DNA from: Nonomuraea wenchangensis
GTDB lineage: Bacteria; Actinomycetota; Actinomycetes; Streptosporangiales; Streptosporangiaceae
NCBI RefSeq assembly: GCF_900111685.1
Contig: NZ_FOHX01000003.1
Coordinates: forward strand, 440,960-504,959
Direction: 5' to 3'
DNA: 64,000 nucleotides
The position numbers and the translations under genes are program-made. The stretch's first letter is position 1, and every line of letters begins with the position of its first letter. The notes beneath the pieces were generated by a model. That model saw only the letters and a list, made by a program, of their open reading frames with translations. It did no database searches and was not told the DNA's origin. Of the stretch, positions 35,459 through 43,407 are shown piece after piece.

Positions 35459-35917
35459 GTGACCGACACGATCTTCCAAGCATCGGATCTCGCGAACAGG
35501 CGTACGGAGATCCTGGAGCAGGCGCGGCACGGCCTGGCTCAGATCCGCGACAAGGACAGCACGAGCCTCGTCATGCTTCCTGAACGCCGACTGCGCATGC
35601 TGGAGGAGATCGCCAAATGGTCGCTCGCTCACATGCGCCTGGACGACCTGCTCCGTCGGGATGCCGAGCCCAGCGTCTCTGAGCTGGGCGACCTCGCGTG
35701 GTTGCGCGTGTTCGAGGTCGAGGACCTTCGAGAGTTCGTCGACGAGTTGCACGCCGTGCTCATCGCTGCCCACTCCGACCAGGATCCGTCCGCCCTCGAC
35801 GAGTTCATCCATGCGTGGCGCACCACCGCGCGACAGCTTGAGGACCCGCTGAGGAGGTCGATCCTCCTCGGTCGCCACGACCCCGATGACTTCGTAGAGG
35901 CGCCCGCACCCCGATGA
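35459..35917 (+). CDS. Phd/YefM-like antitoxin
   Basis: A 152-aa protein whose first 50 residues match the Phd/prevent-host-death pattern (FQASDLANRRTEILEQARHG, AQIRDKDSTSLVMLPERRLR). The C-terminal 90 residues are helical, longer than in classic Phd (about 75 aa in total), and may hold the toxin-binding part. GTG at 35459 has GGAGGG 6 nt upstream. The stop overlaps the toxin start (ATGA). Expected to neutralise the toxin and repress the operon at the palindrome. Confidence 0.8.
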   Translation: MTDTIFQASDLANRRTEILEQARHGLAQIRDKDSTSLVMLPERRLRMLEEIAKWSLAHMRLDDLLRRDAEPSVSELGDLAWLRVFEVEDLREFVDELHAVLIAAHSDQDPSALDEFIHAWRTTARQLEDPLRRSILLGRHDPDDFVEAPAPR

Positions 35918-36297
35918 CCAGTTCCTATGACCCGATGCGTCCGGCCCGTCGGCCGGGAGGTCGGCCGGCCGCGGCGCCTCAATACCGGGTGCTCGTGCAT
36001 CGGCGTTACCTTCAGCACTTCCGTCAACTGGAGGAACGCGTCGGTCTGCAACAGGCCCAGCAGTTCTGGGACCACGTCTCGCAGGAGCCGGGAAAGCCGT
36101 CGGCGCTGGCGTCCATCACGATCCTGCGCGGTGCTGCGGGCAGGCCGCGTGGCCCTGGGTGGTCTCGTACGCACCACTATGAGCTCACCAGCAAGGCGCG
36201 GGTCGATTACCAATACCACGACGAATACACAACAGAGGCGGGCGCGGATCCGCATCCTGTGGTGGCCATCCTTACCATCAGTTTCGGCAGCCACTGA
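35914..36297 (+). CDS. RelE/ParE-superfamily-like toxin
   Basis: A 127-aa basic protein. After a 22-residue Pro/Arg/Gly-rich lead comes a RelE-like order of helices and strands: YRVLVHRRYLQHFRQLEERV, a long helix, then ITILRGAAGRPRGPGWSRTH, HYELTSKARVDYQYHDEY and VVAILTISFGSH. The final strand ending in SH and the Arg/His-rich centre recall mRNA-cutting RelE toxins. Directly overlapping an antitoxin gene supports this; the fold was judged by eye. Confidence 0.7.
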   Translation: MTSSYDPMRPARRPGGRPAAAPQYRVLVHRRYLQHFRQLEERVGLQQAQQFWDHVSQEPGKPSALASITILRGAAGRPRGPGWSRTHHYELTSKARVDYQYHDEYTTEAGADPHPVVAILTISFGSH

Positions 36298-36318
36298 GCT
36301 GAGGGAAGGGTGGGCGGT

Positions 36319-36693
36319 ATGGAGATCTGGATTAATCCGGGGTGTTCGAAGTGCCGGGCGGCGTTGTCGGTGCTGGATGCCGAGGCGGCCGACTACACCG
36401 TACGCCGTTATCTCGACGATCCGCCGAGCGCGGACGAGATCCGGGACGTTCTCGGGCGGCTGGGGCTGGAGCCGTGGGACATCGCGCGGACCGGGGAGCC
36501 GGTGGCGGCGGAGCTCGGGATGGGGGCGTGGCCGAGGGACGCGGGGGAGCGGGAGCGGTGGATCGGGGCGCTGGCCGCGCATCCGATCCTCATCCAGCGG
36601 CCGATCATCACCGCCGACGACGGTACGGCGGTGGTGGGGCGGAGCGAGGAGGCCGTGCGGTCCGTGCTGCCGCCGTCACCGTCAGGCGAGTAG
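36319..36693 (+). CDS. ArsC/Spx-family arsenate reductase-like protein
   Basis: A 124-aa thioredoxin-fold protein: IWINPGCSKCRAALSVLDAE with the catalytic Cys and following Arg, then PWDIARTGEPVAAELG and PILIQRPIITADDGTAVVGR with the conserved Arg-Pro. It resembles glutaredoxin-coupled arsenate reductases (ArsC/YffB). No other arsenic gene is close, so a general redox role is possible. ATG at 36319 preferred over GTG at 36310. The 3' end overlaps the convergent regulator by 12 nt. Confidence 0.87.
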   Translation: MEIWINPGCSKCRAALSVLDAEAADYTVRRYLDDPPSADEIRDVLGRLGLEPWDIARTGEPVAAELGMGAWPRDAGERERWIGALAAHPILIQRPIITADDGTAVVGRSEEAVRSVLPPSPSGE

Positions 36694-39549
36694 CGAGAGG
36701 CGGTGGGCGGCGGCGGCCGCCTCGCCTCGCGTGGTGACGCCGAGCTTGGCCAGGATGTTCGACACGTGCACGCTGACCGTCTTGGCCGAGATGAACAGCT
36801 CGGCGGCGATGTCGCGGTTGGTGCGGCCCTGGGTGACCAGGCGCAGCACCTCCAGCTCGCGCGGCGTCAGCAGTTCGGACGGCTCCTGCGACTGCGGCGC
36901 GCCCCCGCCGACCCGGCGTGACAGGGTCACGATGTCCTCGATGAGCGGGGTCGCGCAGAGGGCGCGGGCCAGGGGCAGGGCGACCTTGAGCCGGGCCGCG
37001 GCCCCCTCGCGGTCGCCGGTGCGGGCGGCGTCGGCGGCGGCCCGCAGCAGTGTCTTGGCCTGGTTGTGGGGGCGGTTGAGGCGCTCCCAGCCGGCCGCCG
37101 CGGCGTCGAAGTCCCCGCTGTACGACAGCCGGTACGCCTCCACCACCGGCCCGATGACAGAAAGCTGCGCGGCGACCTCGGCGGCCCGCGCCCGCACGGC
37201 GGCGGTGCGCTCGGGCTCGGCCGGCTCGGCGGCGTCGCAGACGTTGCGCAGCAGGGAGAGCAGCCGCCAGCCGAGCTTGGCCTTGCTGGAGCGCGTGGGG
37301 TGGGCGAGCACCTGCTCGGCCGTGGCCAGCGCCTGCGTCGGCTCGCCCCTGAGCAGGTGCCAGCCGATGCGCAGCCGCGCGTTGTTGGTGATGTCCTGGA
37401 CGAAGTCCTCGGGGCGGTCCTTGAACACGCCGACCTCGGACAGGATGTTCTCGACCAGCTCCGCCTCGCCGCGCCCGAGCGCGATGTCGGCGCGCACGCG
37501 CAGCAGCGCGTAGCGGGTGCGGAGGGCGGGCCCGTAGGCGAGGGCGGCCTCGACGATCTCGATGGCCTCGTCCCAGCGGCCGATGGCCTCCAGGACCTCG
37601 GCCCAGTTGTTCATGATGAACAGGCCGCTGCCGCGTAGCCTGCCCCACTTCCTGGCGGTCTCCCAGCCCTGCTCGGACAGGGCCAGTGCCTCCTCGTGGC
37701 GGCCCATCTCGATGAGGGAGTCGATGTTGTTGCCGATCGCCCGCAGGATGATGCGGTGGGACTGCTCCTCGCGGCCGATCTCCAGCGCCTGCTCGTTGAG
37801 CGCGATCACGGACTCGGTCTCGCCGTTGAGCGAGTGGCCGAGGGCGAGGTTCATCAGCAGGTCGCTCTCCAGGCAGCGGTCGCCGTGCCGCCTGGCCAGG
37901 CGCAGGCCCTCGGTGATCAGCTCGCTCGCCTCGGCGATCCGGCCGCGCAGCATGAGGTGGCGGCTGAGCTGGGTGACGACCTCGGCGCGTTCGAGGCTGT
38001 CCTGCGGGACGAGCCGGAGGGCGTCCCTGAGGTCCTCGATGACGCCGATGTGGCCCTTGCCGCTCTTGAACGCGGCCCGCCGGACGATGAGCTGCGCCAC
38101 GCGGGCCGGTTCGGTGGTCTCGTCGAGCTGCTTCAGCGCGGCCTTGACGAACTTCATGCCCTTGTCGACGTCGCCGCCGGCGTGCGCGGCCTCGGAGGCG
38201 CGTTCCAGGACGGCGGTGTGGTCGGCGCCGATGCGTTCGGCGACGTCAGGCACCCGGTCCCAGAGCATGAGCACGCGTTCGAGCAGCGGCACGGCCTCGG
38301 TGTAGGCGAACGCCTTGAACGACTTGCGTGCCGCCTCCCACGCCGAGATCAGCGCCCAGAGGTCGTTGCGGGCGCCGTACCAGTGGTGGGCGAGCTCGAC
38401 GGCGGCGCGGCCGGGCGGGACGAGCGCGCGGTCCTTGGAGATCTCCTCGGCGTAGCGGGAGTGCAGGCGCTGGTGCTCGCCGGGCAGCAGCTCGTCGTGC
38501 ACGGCCTCCTGGATGAGGGAGTGGCGGAAGACGTAGGCCCGGTTGTCGGCGACCTGGAGCACGTTGCCGGCGATGGCGGGGCGGAGCGCGGTCTCCAGCT
38601 CGATGTCGGACAGGCCGCTCACGGCGGCCAGCAGCGCGTGGCCGACCCGGATGCCGCCGGCGGCGGCGATGCGCAGCACGCGCTGGGTCTCCTCGGGCAG
38701 CCGCTCGACCGAGTTGAGTATGAGGTCCTGCATGGACTCGGGGAAGCCGCAGTCCTCGCCGCTCTCCAGCATGGCCTCGACGAACAGGGGGATGCCCTCG
38801 CTGCGCTCGTAGACCTTCTCGACCCTGGCGTACTCGGGGACGCGGCCGAGGATGGCGGTCATCTGCTGGGCGACCTCGTCGCGCGACAGGCGGGGCAGGT
38901 CGAGCCGGTCCACGCCCTGCACCCGGCCGAGCTCGGCCAGCACGGGCCGGAGGGGGTGCTGGCGGTGCAGGTCGTCGCTGCGGTACGTCATGAGGATCAG
39001 CACCTGCGGGATGTGCAGGTTGCGGCTGAGGAAGGCGATGAGGTCGCGGCTGGAGCGGTCGGCCCAGTGGATGTCCTCGATGACGAGCACGGTGGGCCGG
39101 GCGTCGGACAGGCGTTCCAGGAGGGTGAGGATCTGCTCGAACAGCCGGGCGCGGCCGGTGTCGGTCTCGCCGTCGCCGACCGGCTCGCCGAACTCGGGCA
39201 GCAGCCGGGCGAGGTCGCGCTCGGCGCCCTCGGGCAGCAGCGCGGCGACGGCGGCGGGGCCCTGCTCGCGGACGAGCTGGCGCAGCGCGGCGGTGAAGGG
39301 CGCGTACGCCAGGCCCTCGGTGGACAGCTCGACGCAGCCGCCGAGCAGCACCTGCGCCCCGTCGGCCGCGCAGCGTTCGGCGAAGCGCTGGACCAGCCGG
39401 GTCTTGCCGACGCCGGCCTCGCCCCCCAGCAGGACGGCTGTCACCTTGCCTTTGAGTGCGTCCTCGAAGCTCTCCGAGAGGGCCGCCAGTTCCTCTTCCC
39501 GCCCGACGAAGACGGGACTGACGCTTCGTCCCCGCATGTCATCCAGCAT
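36682..39549 (-). CDS. LuxR-family large ATP-binding regulator (LAL)
   Basis: A 955-aa regulator. Residues 13-170 are a STAND/AAA ATPase: VFVGREEELAALSESF, Walker A GEAGVGKT (43-50), Walker B-like VLVIEDIHWADRSSRDLIAF. A long helical-repeat middle follows (VLERASEAAHAGGDVDKGMK, ALEIGREEQSHRIILRAIGN). The last 65 residues are a LuxR HTH (LTPRELEVLRLVTQGRTNRD, IAAELFISAKTVSVHVSNIL). LAL proteins are pathway activators in actinomycetes; the target is not evident. Start at 39549 has AAGG upstream; ATG at 39537 is possible. Confidence 0.93.
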   Translation of the reverse strand: MLDDMRGRSVSPVFVGREEELAALSESFEDALKGKVTAVLLGGEAGVGKTRLVQRFAERCAADGAQVLLGGCVELSTEGLAYAPFTAALRQLVREQGPAAVAALLPEGAERDLARLLPEFGEPVGDGETDTGRARLFEQILTLLERLSDARPTVLVIEDIHWADRSSRDLIAFLSRNLHIPQVLILMTYRSDDLHRQHPLRPVLAELGRVQGVDRLDLPRLSRDEVAQQMTAILGRVPEYARVEKVYERSEGIPLFVEAMLESGEDCGFPESMQDLILNSVERLPEETQRVLRIAAAGGIRVGHALLAAVSGLSDIELETALRPAIAGNVLQVADNRAYVFRHSLIQEAVHDELLPGEHQRLHSRYAEEISKDRALVPPGRAAVELAHHWYGARNDLWALISAWEAARKSFKAFAYTEAVPLLERVLMLWDRVPDVAERIGADHTAVLERASEAAHAGGDVDKGMKFVKAALKQLDETTEPARVAQLIVRRAAFKSGKGHIGVIEDLRDALRLVPQDSLERAEVVTQLSRHLMLRGRIAEASELITEGLRLARRHGDRCLESDLLMNLALGHSLNGETESVIALNEQALEIGREEQSHRIILRAIGNNIDSLIEMGRHEEALALSEQGWETARKWGRLRGSGLFIMNNWAEVLEAIGRWDEAIEIVEAALAYGPALRTRYALLRVRADIALGRGEAELVENILSEVGVFKDRPEDFVQDITNNARLRIGWHLLRGEPTQALATAEQVLAHPTRSSKAKLGWRLLSLLRNVCDAAEPAEPERTAAVRARAAEVAAQLSVIGPVVEAYRLSYSGDFDAAAAGWERLNRPHNQAKTLLRAAADAARTGDREGAAARLKVALPLARALCATPLIEDIVTLSRRVGGGAPQSQEPSELLTPRELEVLRLVTQGRTNRDIAAELFISAKTVSVHVSNILAKLGVTTRGEAAAAAHRLSLLA

Positions 39550-39604
39550 GTCATGCCTTATCAGTGCTTTCGACGGATTTGTGAGCCGTTAGGGGGGCAT
39601 CGAG

Positions 39605-39634
39605 GCCCGGCCACGAGGGAGGTGGTGGCCGGGC
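39605..39634 (-). terminator. terminator-like hairpin
   Basis: A 10-bp perfect stem GCCCGGCCAC / GTGGCCGGGC with a 10-nt loop, between the end of the small gene at 39648 and the LAL start. No strong T-run on either side. Confidence 0.6.
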
Positions 39635-39647
39635 TCTCGTGGGACGG

Positions 39648-39794
39648 TCATGACGTGCGGCGCTTGCCGAAGACCGAGCGGCGCTCGGCCTTGTTGAGGC
39701 GCTCCGCCTCGCGTACGCGGCGGTGCTGGGCGGCGGCCCGGCGCAGCTCGTTCGCGTGGCTCTTCATGAGCTCGTACTCGATTTCGGGATTCAT
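39648..39794 (-). CDS. small basic helical protein, unknown
   Basis: A 48-aa protein: MNPEIEYELMKSHANELRRA, then an Arg/Glu-rich amphipathic helix and a basic end (FGKRRTS). ATG at 39794 has AGGAGA 9 nt upstream; ATG at 39812 is an alternative. Very similar short proteins are scattered through actinomycete genomes; role unknown. Confidence 0.6.
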   Translation of the reverse strand: MNPEIEYELMKSHANELRRAAAQHRRVREAERLNKAERRSVFGKRRTS

Positions 39795-39979
39795 GCCCGT
39801 GTCTCCTGACATTTCGTGTGTCTTGCTGACATCTTCAAGAATCGGGCTAAGGTGCACCCCCGCACATCGGGTGGATGCCTTATCTCCTGGGCCCGCGCCG
39901 GCCGGGCATACCTAGGGATCCCGCCGTTCTGCCCTAGGCGATCGGTTTGGAGGTCACGGGACCGGTCGGCGATGCTGTG

Positions 39980-40921
39980 ATGGTGTCAACTATGACGACT
40001 TCGCTCGCGGACGTCGCCGCGTCCGGCGCGACGCTGCGGGCCTTCTTGCACGGCCTGCCCGGCGTCGACCGGGTAGGCGCCGACCAGCGGGCGGCCACGC
40101 TCGGCACCCGTTCGATCAAGACCTCAGCCAAGGCCACCGCCATCGACCTCGCCATCTCCATGGTCGACCTCACCACCCTGGAAGGCGCCGACACGGCCGG
40201 CAAGGTGCGCGCCATGTGCACCAAGGCCGTGCGCCCCGGCGGCGGCGCGCCCAAGGTGGCGGCCGTCTGCGTCTACCCCGACCTGGTCGCCGTGGCCGTC
40301 GAGGCGCTGCGCGGCTCGGGGGTGAGGGTGGCCTCGGTCGCCACCGCCTTCCCGAGCGGGCGCACCTCGCTGGAGGTCAAGGTGACCGACACGGCCCTGG
40401 CCGTGGCCGCCGGCGCCGACGAGATCGACATGGTGATCGACCGTGGCGCGTTCCTGTCCGGCGACTACCTGAAGGTGTACGAGGAGATCGTGGCGGTCAA
40501 GGCCGCCTGCGGACAGGCCCACCTCAAGGTCATTCTGGAGACCGGCGAGCTGTCCACCTACGACAACGTGCGGCGCGCGTCCTGGCTGGCGATGCTGGCG
40601 GGCGCCGACTTCATCAAGACCTCGACGGGCAAGGTCTCCCCGGCCGCGACGCTGCCGGTGACGCTGGTCATGCTGGAGGCCGTACGCGACTTCCGCGACG
40701 CCACGGGGCGGCAGGTGGGCGTCAAGCCGGCCGGCGGCATCCGTACGACGAAGGACGCCATCAAGCACCTGGTGCTGGTCAACGAGACGGCCGGCGACGA
40801 CTGGCTGACCCCCGAGTGGTTCAGGCTCGGCGCCTCCTCGCTGCTCAACGACCTGCTCATGCAGCGTCAGAAGCTGACCACCGGACGGTACGCCGGCCCC
40901 GACTACTTCACGTTGGACTGA
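39980..40921 (+). CDS. deoC: deoxyribose-phosphate aldolase
   Basis: A 313-aa class I aldolase cleaving 2-deoxyribose 5-phosphate into acetaldehyde and glyceraldehyde 3-phosphate. Motifs: SIKTSAKATAIDLAISMVDL, the barrel strands VAAVCVYPDLV and ADEIDMVIDRGAFLSGDY, LKVILETGEL, the Schiff-base Lys in ADFIKTSTGKVSPAAT, and VGVKPAGGIRTT. Start is uncertain among 39947, 39980 and 39992; no ribosome site is clear. Overlaps the aldehyde dehydrogenase start, which may remove the acetaldehyde formed. Confidence 0.95.
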   Translation: MVSTMTTSLADVAASGATLRAFLHGLPGVDRVGADQRAATLGTRSIKTSAKATAIDLAISMVDLTTLEGADTAGKVRAMCTKAVRPGGGAPKVAAVCVYPDLVAVAVEALRGSGVRVASVATAFPSGRTSLEVKVTDTALAVAAGADEIDMVIDRGAFLSGDYLKVYEEIVAVKAACGQAHLKVILETGELSTYDNVRRASWLAMLAGADFIKTSTGKVSPAATLPVTLVMLEAVRDFRDATGRQVGVKPAGGIRTTKDAIKHLVLVNETAGDDWLTPEWFRLGASSLLNDLLMQRQKLTTGRYAGPDYFTLD

Positions 40922-42375
40922 TGATGGCGATCTTCGAGTACGCTCCCGCCCCCGAGTCCCGCGCCGTCGTCGATCTCCAGCCGGCCTACGGGCTGTTCAT
41001 CAACGGAGAGTTCACCGACGGCTCCGGCCCCACGTTCAAGACCGTCAACCCCGCCACCGAGGAGCCGCTGGCCGAGATCGCCACGGCGACCTCCGACGAC
41101 GTCGACCGGGCGGTGCAGGCCGCGCGCAAGGCGTTCGGCGTGTGGAGCGCGCTGCCCGGCGCCGAGCGGGCCAAATACCTGTTCCGCATCGCGCGCATCA
41201 TCCAGGAGCGGGCCCGCGAGCTGGCCGTGCTGGAGTCGCTGGACAACGGCAAGCCCATCCGCGAGTCGCGCGACGTGGACCTGCCGCTGGTCGCCGCCCA
41301 CTTCTTCTACTACGCGGGGTGGGCCGACAAGCTGGAGTACGCCGGGTTCGGCCGGAGGACGACGAATGGGCACAGCGGCACCAAGCCCTTGGGAGTCGCG
41401 GGGCAGGTCATCCCGTGGAACTTCCCGCTGCTCATGCTGGCCTGGAAGATCGCCCCGGCGCTGGCCTGCGGCAACACCGTGGTGCTGAAGCCCGCCGAGA
41501 CCACGCCGCTCAGCGCGCTCTGGTTCGCCGACATCTGCCGGCAGGCCGACCTGCCGCCCGGCGTGGTCAACATCGTCACCGGCGCGGGCGAGACCGGCGC
41601 GGCCGTCGTCGCGCACCCCGACGTCAACAAGGTCGCCTTCACCGGCTCCACCGAGGTCGGCCGGATCATCGCCCGCACGGTCGCGGGCACCGACAAGAAG
41701 CTGACGCTGGAGCTGGGCGGCAAGGCCGCGAACATCGTCTTCGAGGACGCCGCGCTCGACCAGGCCGTCGAGGGCATCGTCAACGGCATCTTCTTCAACC
41801 AGGGGCACGTCTGCTGCGCGGGCTCCCGCCTGCTGGTGCAGGAGTCGATCCACGACGAGCTGCTGGCCGCGCTCAAGCGCCGCATGGCGACGCTGCGAGT
41901 CGGCGACCCGCTGGACAAGAACACCGACGTGGGCGCGATCAACTCGGCCGCGCAGCTCGCCAAGATCCGCGAGCTGTCGGAGCTGGGCGAGGCCGAAGGC
42001 GCCGAGCGCTGGTCGGCGCCGTGCGAGCTGCCCGAGCGCGGCTTCTGGTTCGCGCCGACCGTCTTCACGGGGGTCGCGCAGTCGCACGCGATCGCGCGGG
42101 ACGAGATCTTCGGGCCGGTGCTGTCCGTGCTGACCTTCCGCACCCCGGCCGAGGCCGTGGAGAAGGCCAACAACACCCCGTACGGGCTGTCGGCCGGCAT
42201 CTGGACCGAGAAGGGCTCGCGCATCCTGTGGATGGCCGACCGGCTGCGCGCGGGCGTGGTGTGGGCCAACACGTTCAACAAGTTCGACCCGGCCTCGCCG
42301 TTCGGCGGCTACAAGGAGTCCGGTTACGGCCGTGAGGGCGGCCTGCTCGGGTTGGAGGCCTACCTTGACGTGTGA
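40921..42375 (+). CDS. aldehyde dehydrogenase
   Basis: A 484-aa NAD(P)-dependent aldehyde dehydrogenase. It has IPWNFPLLMLAWKIAPALAC, KPAETTPLSALW, FTGSTEVGRIIA, the general base Glu in LTLELGGKAANIVF and the catalytic Cys in FFNQGHVCCAGSRLLV, and near the end PFGGYKESGYGREGG. Start overlaps the deoC stop (TGATG), so the two are translated together; acetaldehyde from deoxyribose breakdown is a likely substrate. Confidence 0.95.
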   Translation: MMAIFEYAPAPESRAVVDLQPAYGLFINGEFTDGSGPTFKTVNPATEEPLAEIATATSDDVDRAVQAARKAFGVWSALPGAERAKYLFRIARIIQERARELAVLESLDNGKPIRESRDVDLPLVAAHFFYYAGWADKLEYAGFGRRTTNGHSGTKPLGVAGQVIPWNFPLLMLAWKIAPALACGNTVVLKPAETTPLSALWFADICRQADLPPGVVNIVTGAGETGAAVVAHPDVNKVAFTGSTEVGRIIARTVAGTDKKLTLELGGKAANIVFEDAALDQAVEGIVNGIFFNQGHVCCAGSRLLVQESIHDELLAALKRRMATLRVGDPLDKNTDVGAINSAAQLAKIRELSELGEAEGAERWSAPCELPERGFWFAPTVFTGVAQSHAIARDEIFGPVLSVLTFRTPAEAVEKANNTPYGLSAGIWTEKGSRILWMADRLRAGVVWANTFNKFDPASPFGGYKESGYGREGGLLGLEAYLDV

Positions 42376-42554
42376 GCATCGCCGTCGAGGCCGCGCCAGG
42401 CGGCGGGCGCAGGCCACGCGCGGCCACGCCTTCGCCCGCGCCGGCCGGCCCGTACGCACCGGCTGGTACGCCCACCGCTGCGGCGTGAGCCGGTGCGGCC
42501 AGGTCTTCGTGCCGGTCCAGATGTCGCAGGAGTCCACGTGGAGGGGGCGGGGCG

Positions 42555-43400
42555 ATGAGTAGGTTGTCCGTCAGAAAGACCTACAAGCTCTACATCGGAG
42601 GGGCGTTCCCGCGCTCGGAGAGTGGGAGGTCCTACCCCGTGACCTCGGCCAAGGGCGACTTCCTCGCCAACGCCTCGCTGGCCTCGCGCAAGGACGCCCG
42701 CGACGCGGTGGTGGCCGCGCGCAAGGCGTTCCCCGGCTGGTCCGGCGCGACCGCCTACAACCGGGGGCAGATCCTCTACCGGGTCGCCGAGATGCTGGAG
42801 GGGCGGCGCGCGCAGTTCGCCGAGGAGCACGGCGGCGGCAAGCGTACGGCGCTGGAGTCCGTTGACGCGGCCGTGGACCGGCTGGTCTGGTACGCGGGCT
42901 GGTCCGACAAGATCACCTCGGTGCACGGGGCGGCCAACGCGGTCGCCGGGCCCTACTTCAACCTGTCGGCGCCCGAGCCGACCGGCGTGGTCGCGGTGGT
43001 CGCGCCCGCCGATCCGCTGCTCGGGCTGGTGTCCGTGGTCGCGCCGGTGATCGTGACCGGCAACACCTGCGTGGTGGTGGCCTCGGAGCCGTCGCCGCTG
43101 GCCGCGATCACCCTGGCGGAGGTGCTGGCCACCTCCGACCTGCCGGGTGGCGTGGTCAACCTGCTCACCGGCAAGCAGGCGGAGCTGGCGCCCTGGCTGG
43201 CGGCCCACATGGACGTCAACGGGCTCGACCTCACCGGGGTGACGGACGCCGACCTGGCGCTGCGCTGCGAGCAGGAGGCGGCGGAAAACCTCAAGCGGGT
43301 CCTGCGGCCGGTCCAGGAGGACTGGACGGCCGATCCCGGCATCGGGCGCATGACCCGGTTCCTGGAGACCAAGACGGTCTGGCACCCCAAGGGCGTCTGA
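42555..43400 (+). CDS. short aldehyde dehydrogenase-like protein without the catalytic half
   Basis: A 281-aa protein that matches the N-terminal, NAD-binding part of aldehyde dehydrogenases (KLYIGGAFPRSESGRSYPVT, VVAARKAFPGWSGATAYNRG, PTGVVAVVAPADPLLGLVSV, SDLPGGVVNLLTGKQ) but then ends without the catalytic Glu/Cys region. The usual Trp-Asn-Phe-Pro motif is changed to APADPLL. It is a tidy gene with its own start, not a broken remnant. In other actinomycetes a similar short gene often follows deoC and a full ALDH, which suggests a partner or structural role, as with the pseudo-domain of ALDH16. The 179-bp gap before it holds no supported gene. Confidence 0.8.
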   Translation: MSRLSVRKTYKLYIGGAFPRSESGRSYPVTSAKGDFLANASLASRKDARDAVVAARKAFPGWSGATAYNRGQILYRVAEMLEGRRAQFAEEHGGGKRTALESVDAAVDRLVWYAGWSDKITSVHGAANAVAGPYFNLSAPEPTGVVAVVAPADPLLGLVSVVAPVIVTGNTCVVVASEPSPLAAITLAEVLATSDLPGGVVNLLTGKQAELAPWLAAHMDVNGLDLTGVTDADLALRCEQEAAENLKRVLRPVQEDWTADPGIGRMTRFLETKTVWHPKGV

Positions 43401-43407
43401 GCGGCTT

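Noticed and set aside
42376-42554. Short gene between the two aldehyde dehydrogenases
   Set aside because: Frames in both directions are Arg-rich and without start signals; treated as intergenic.
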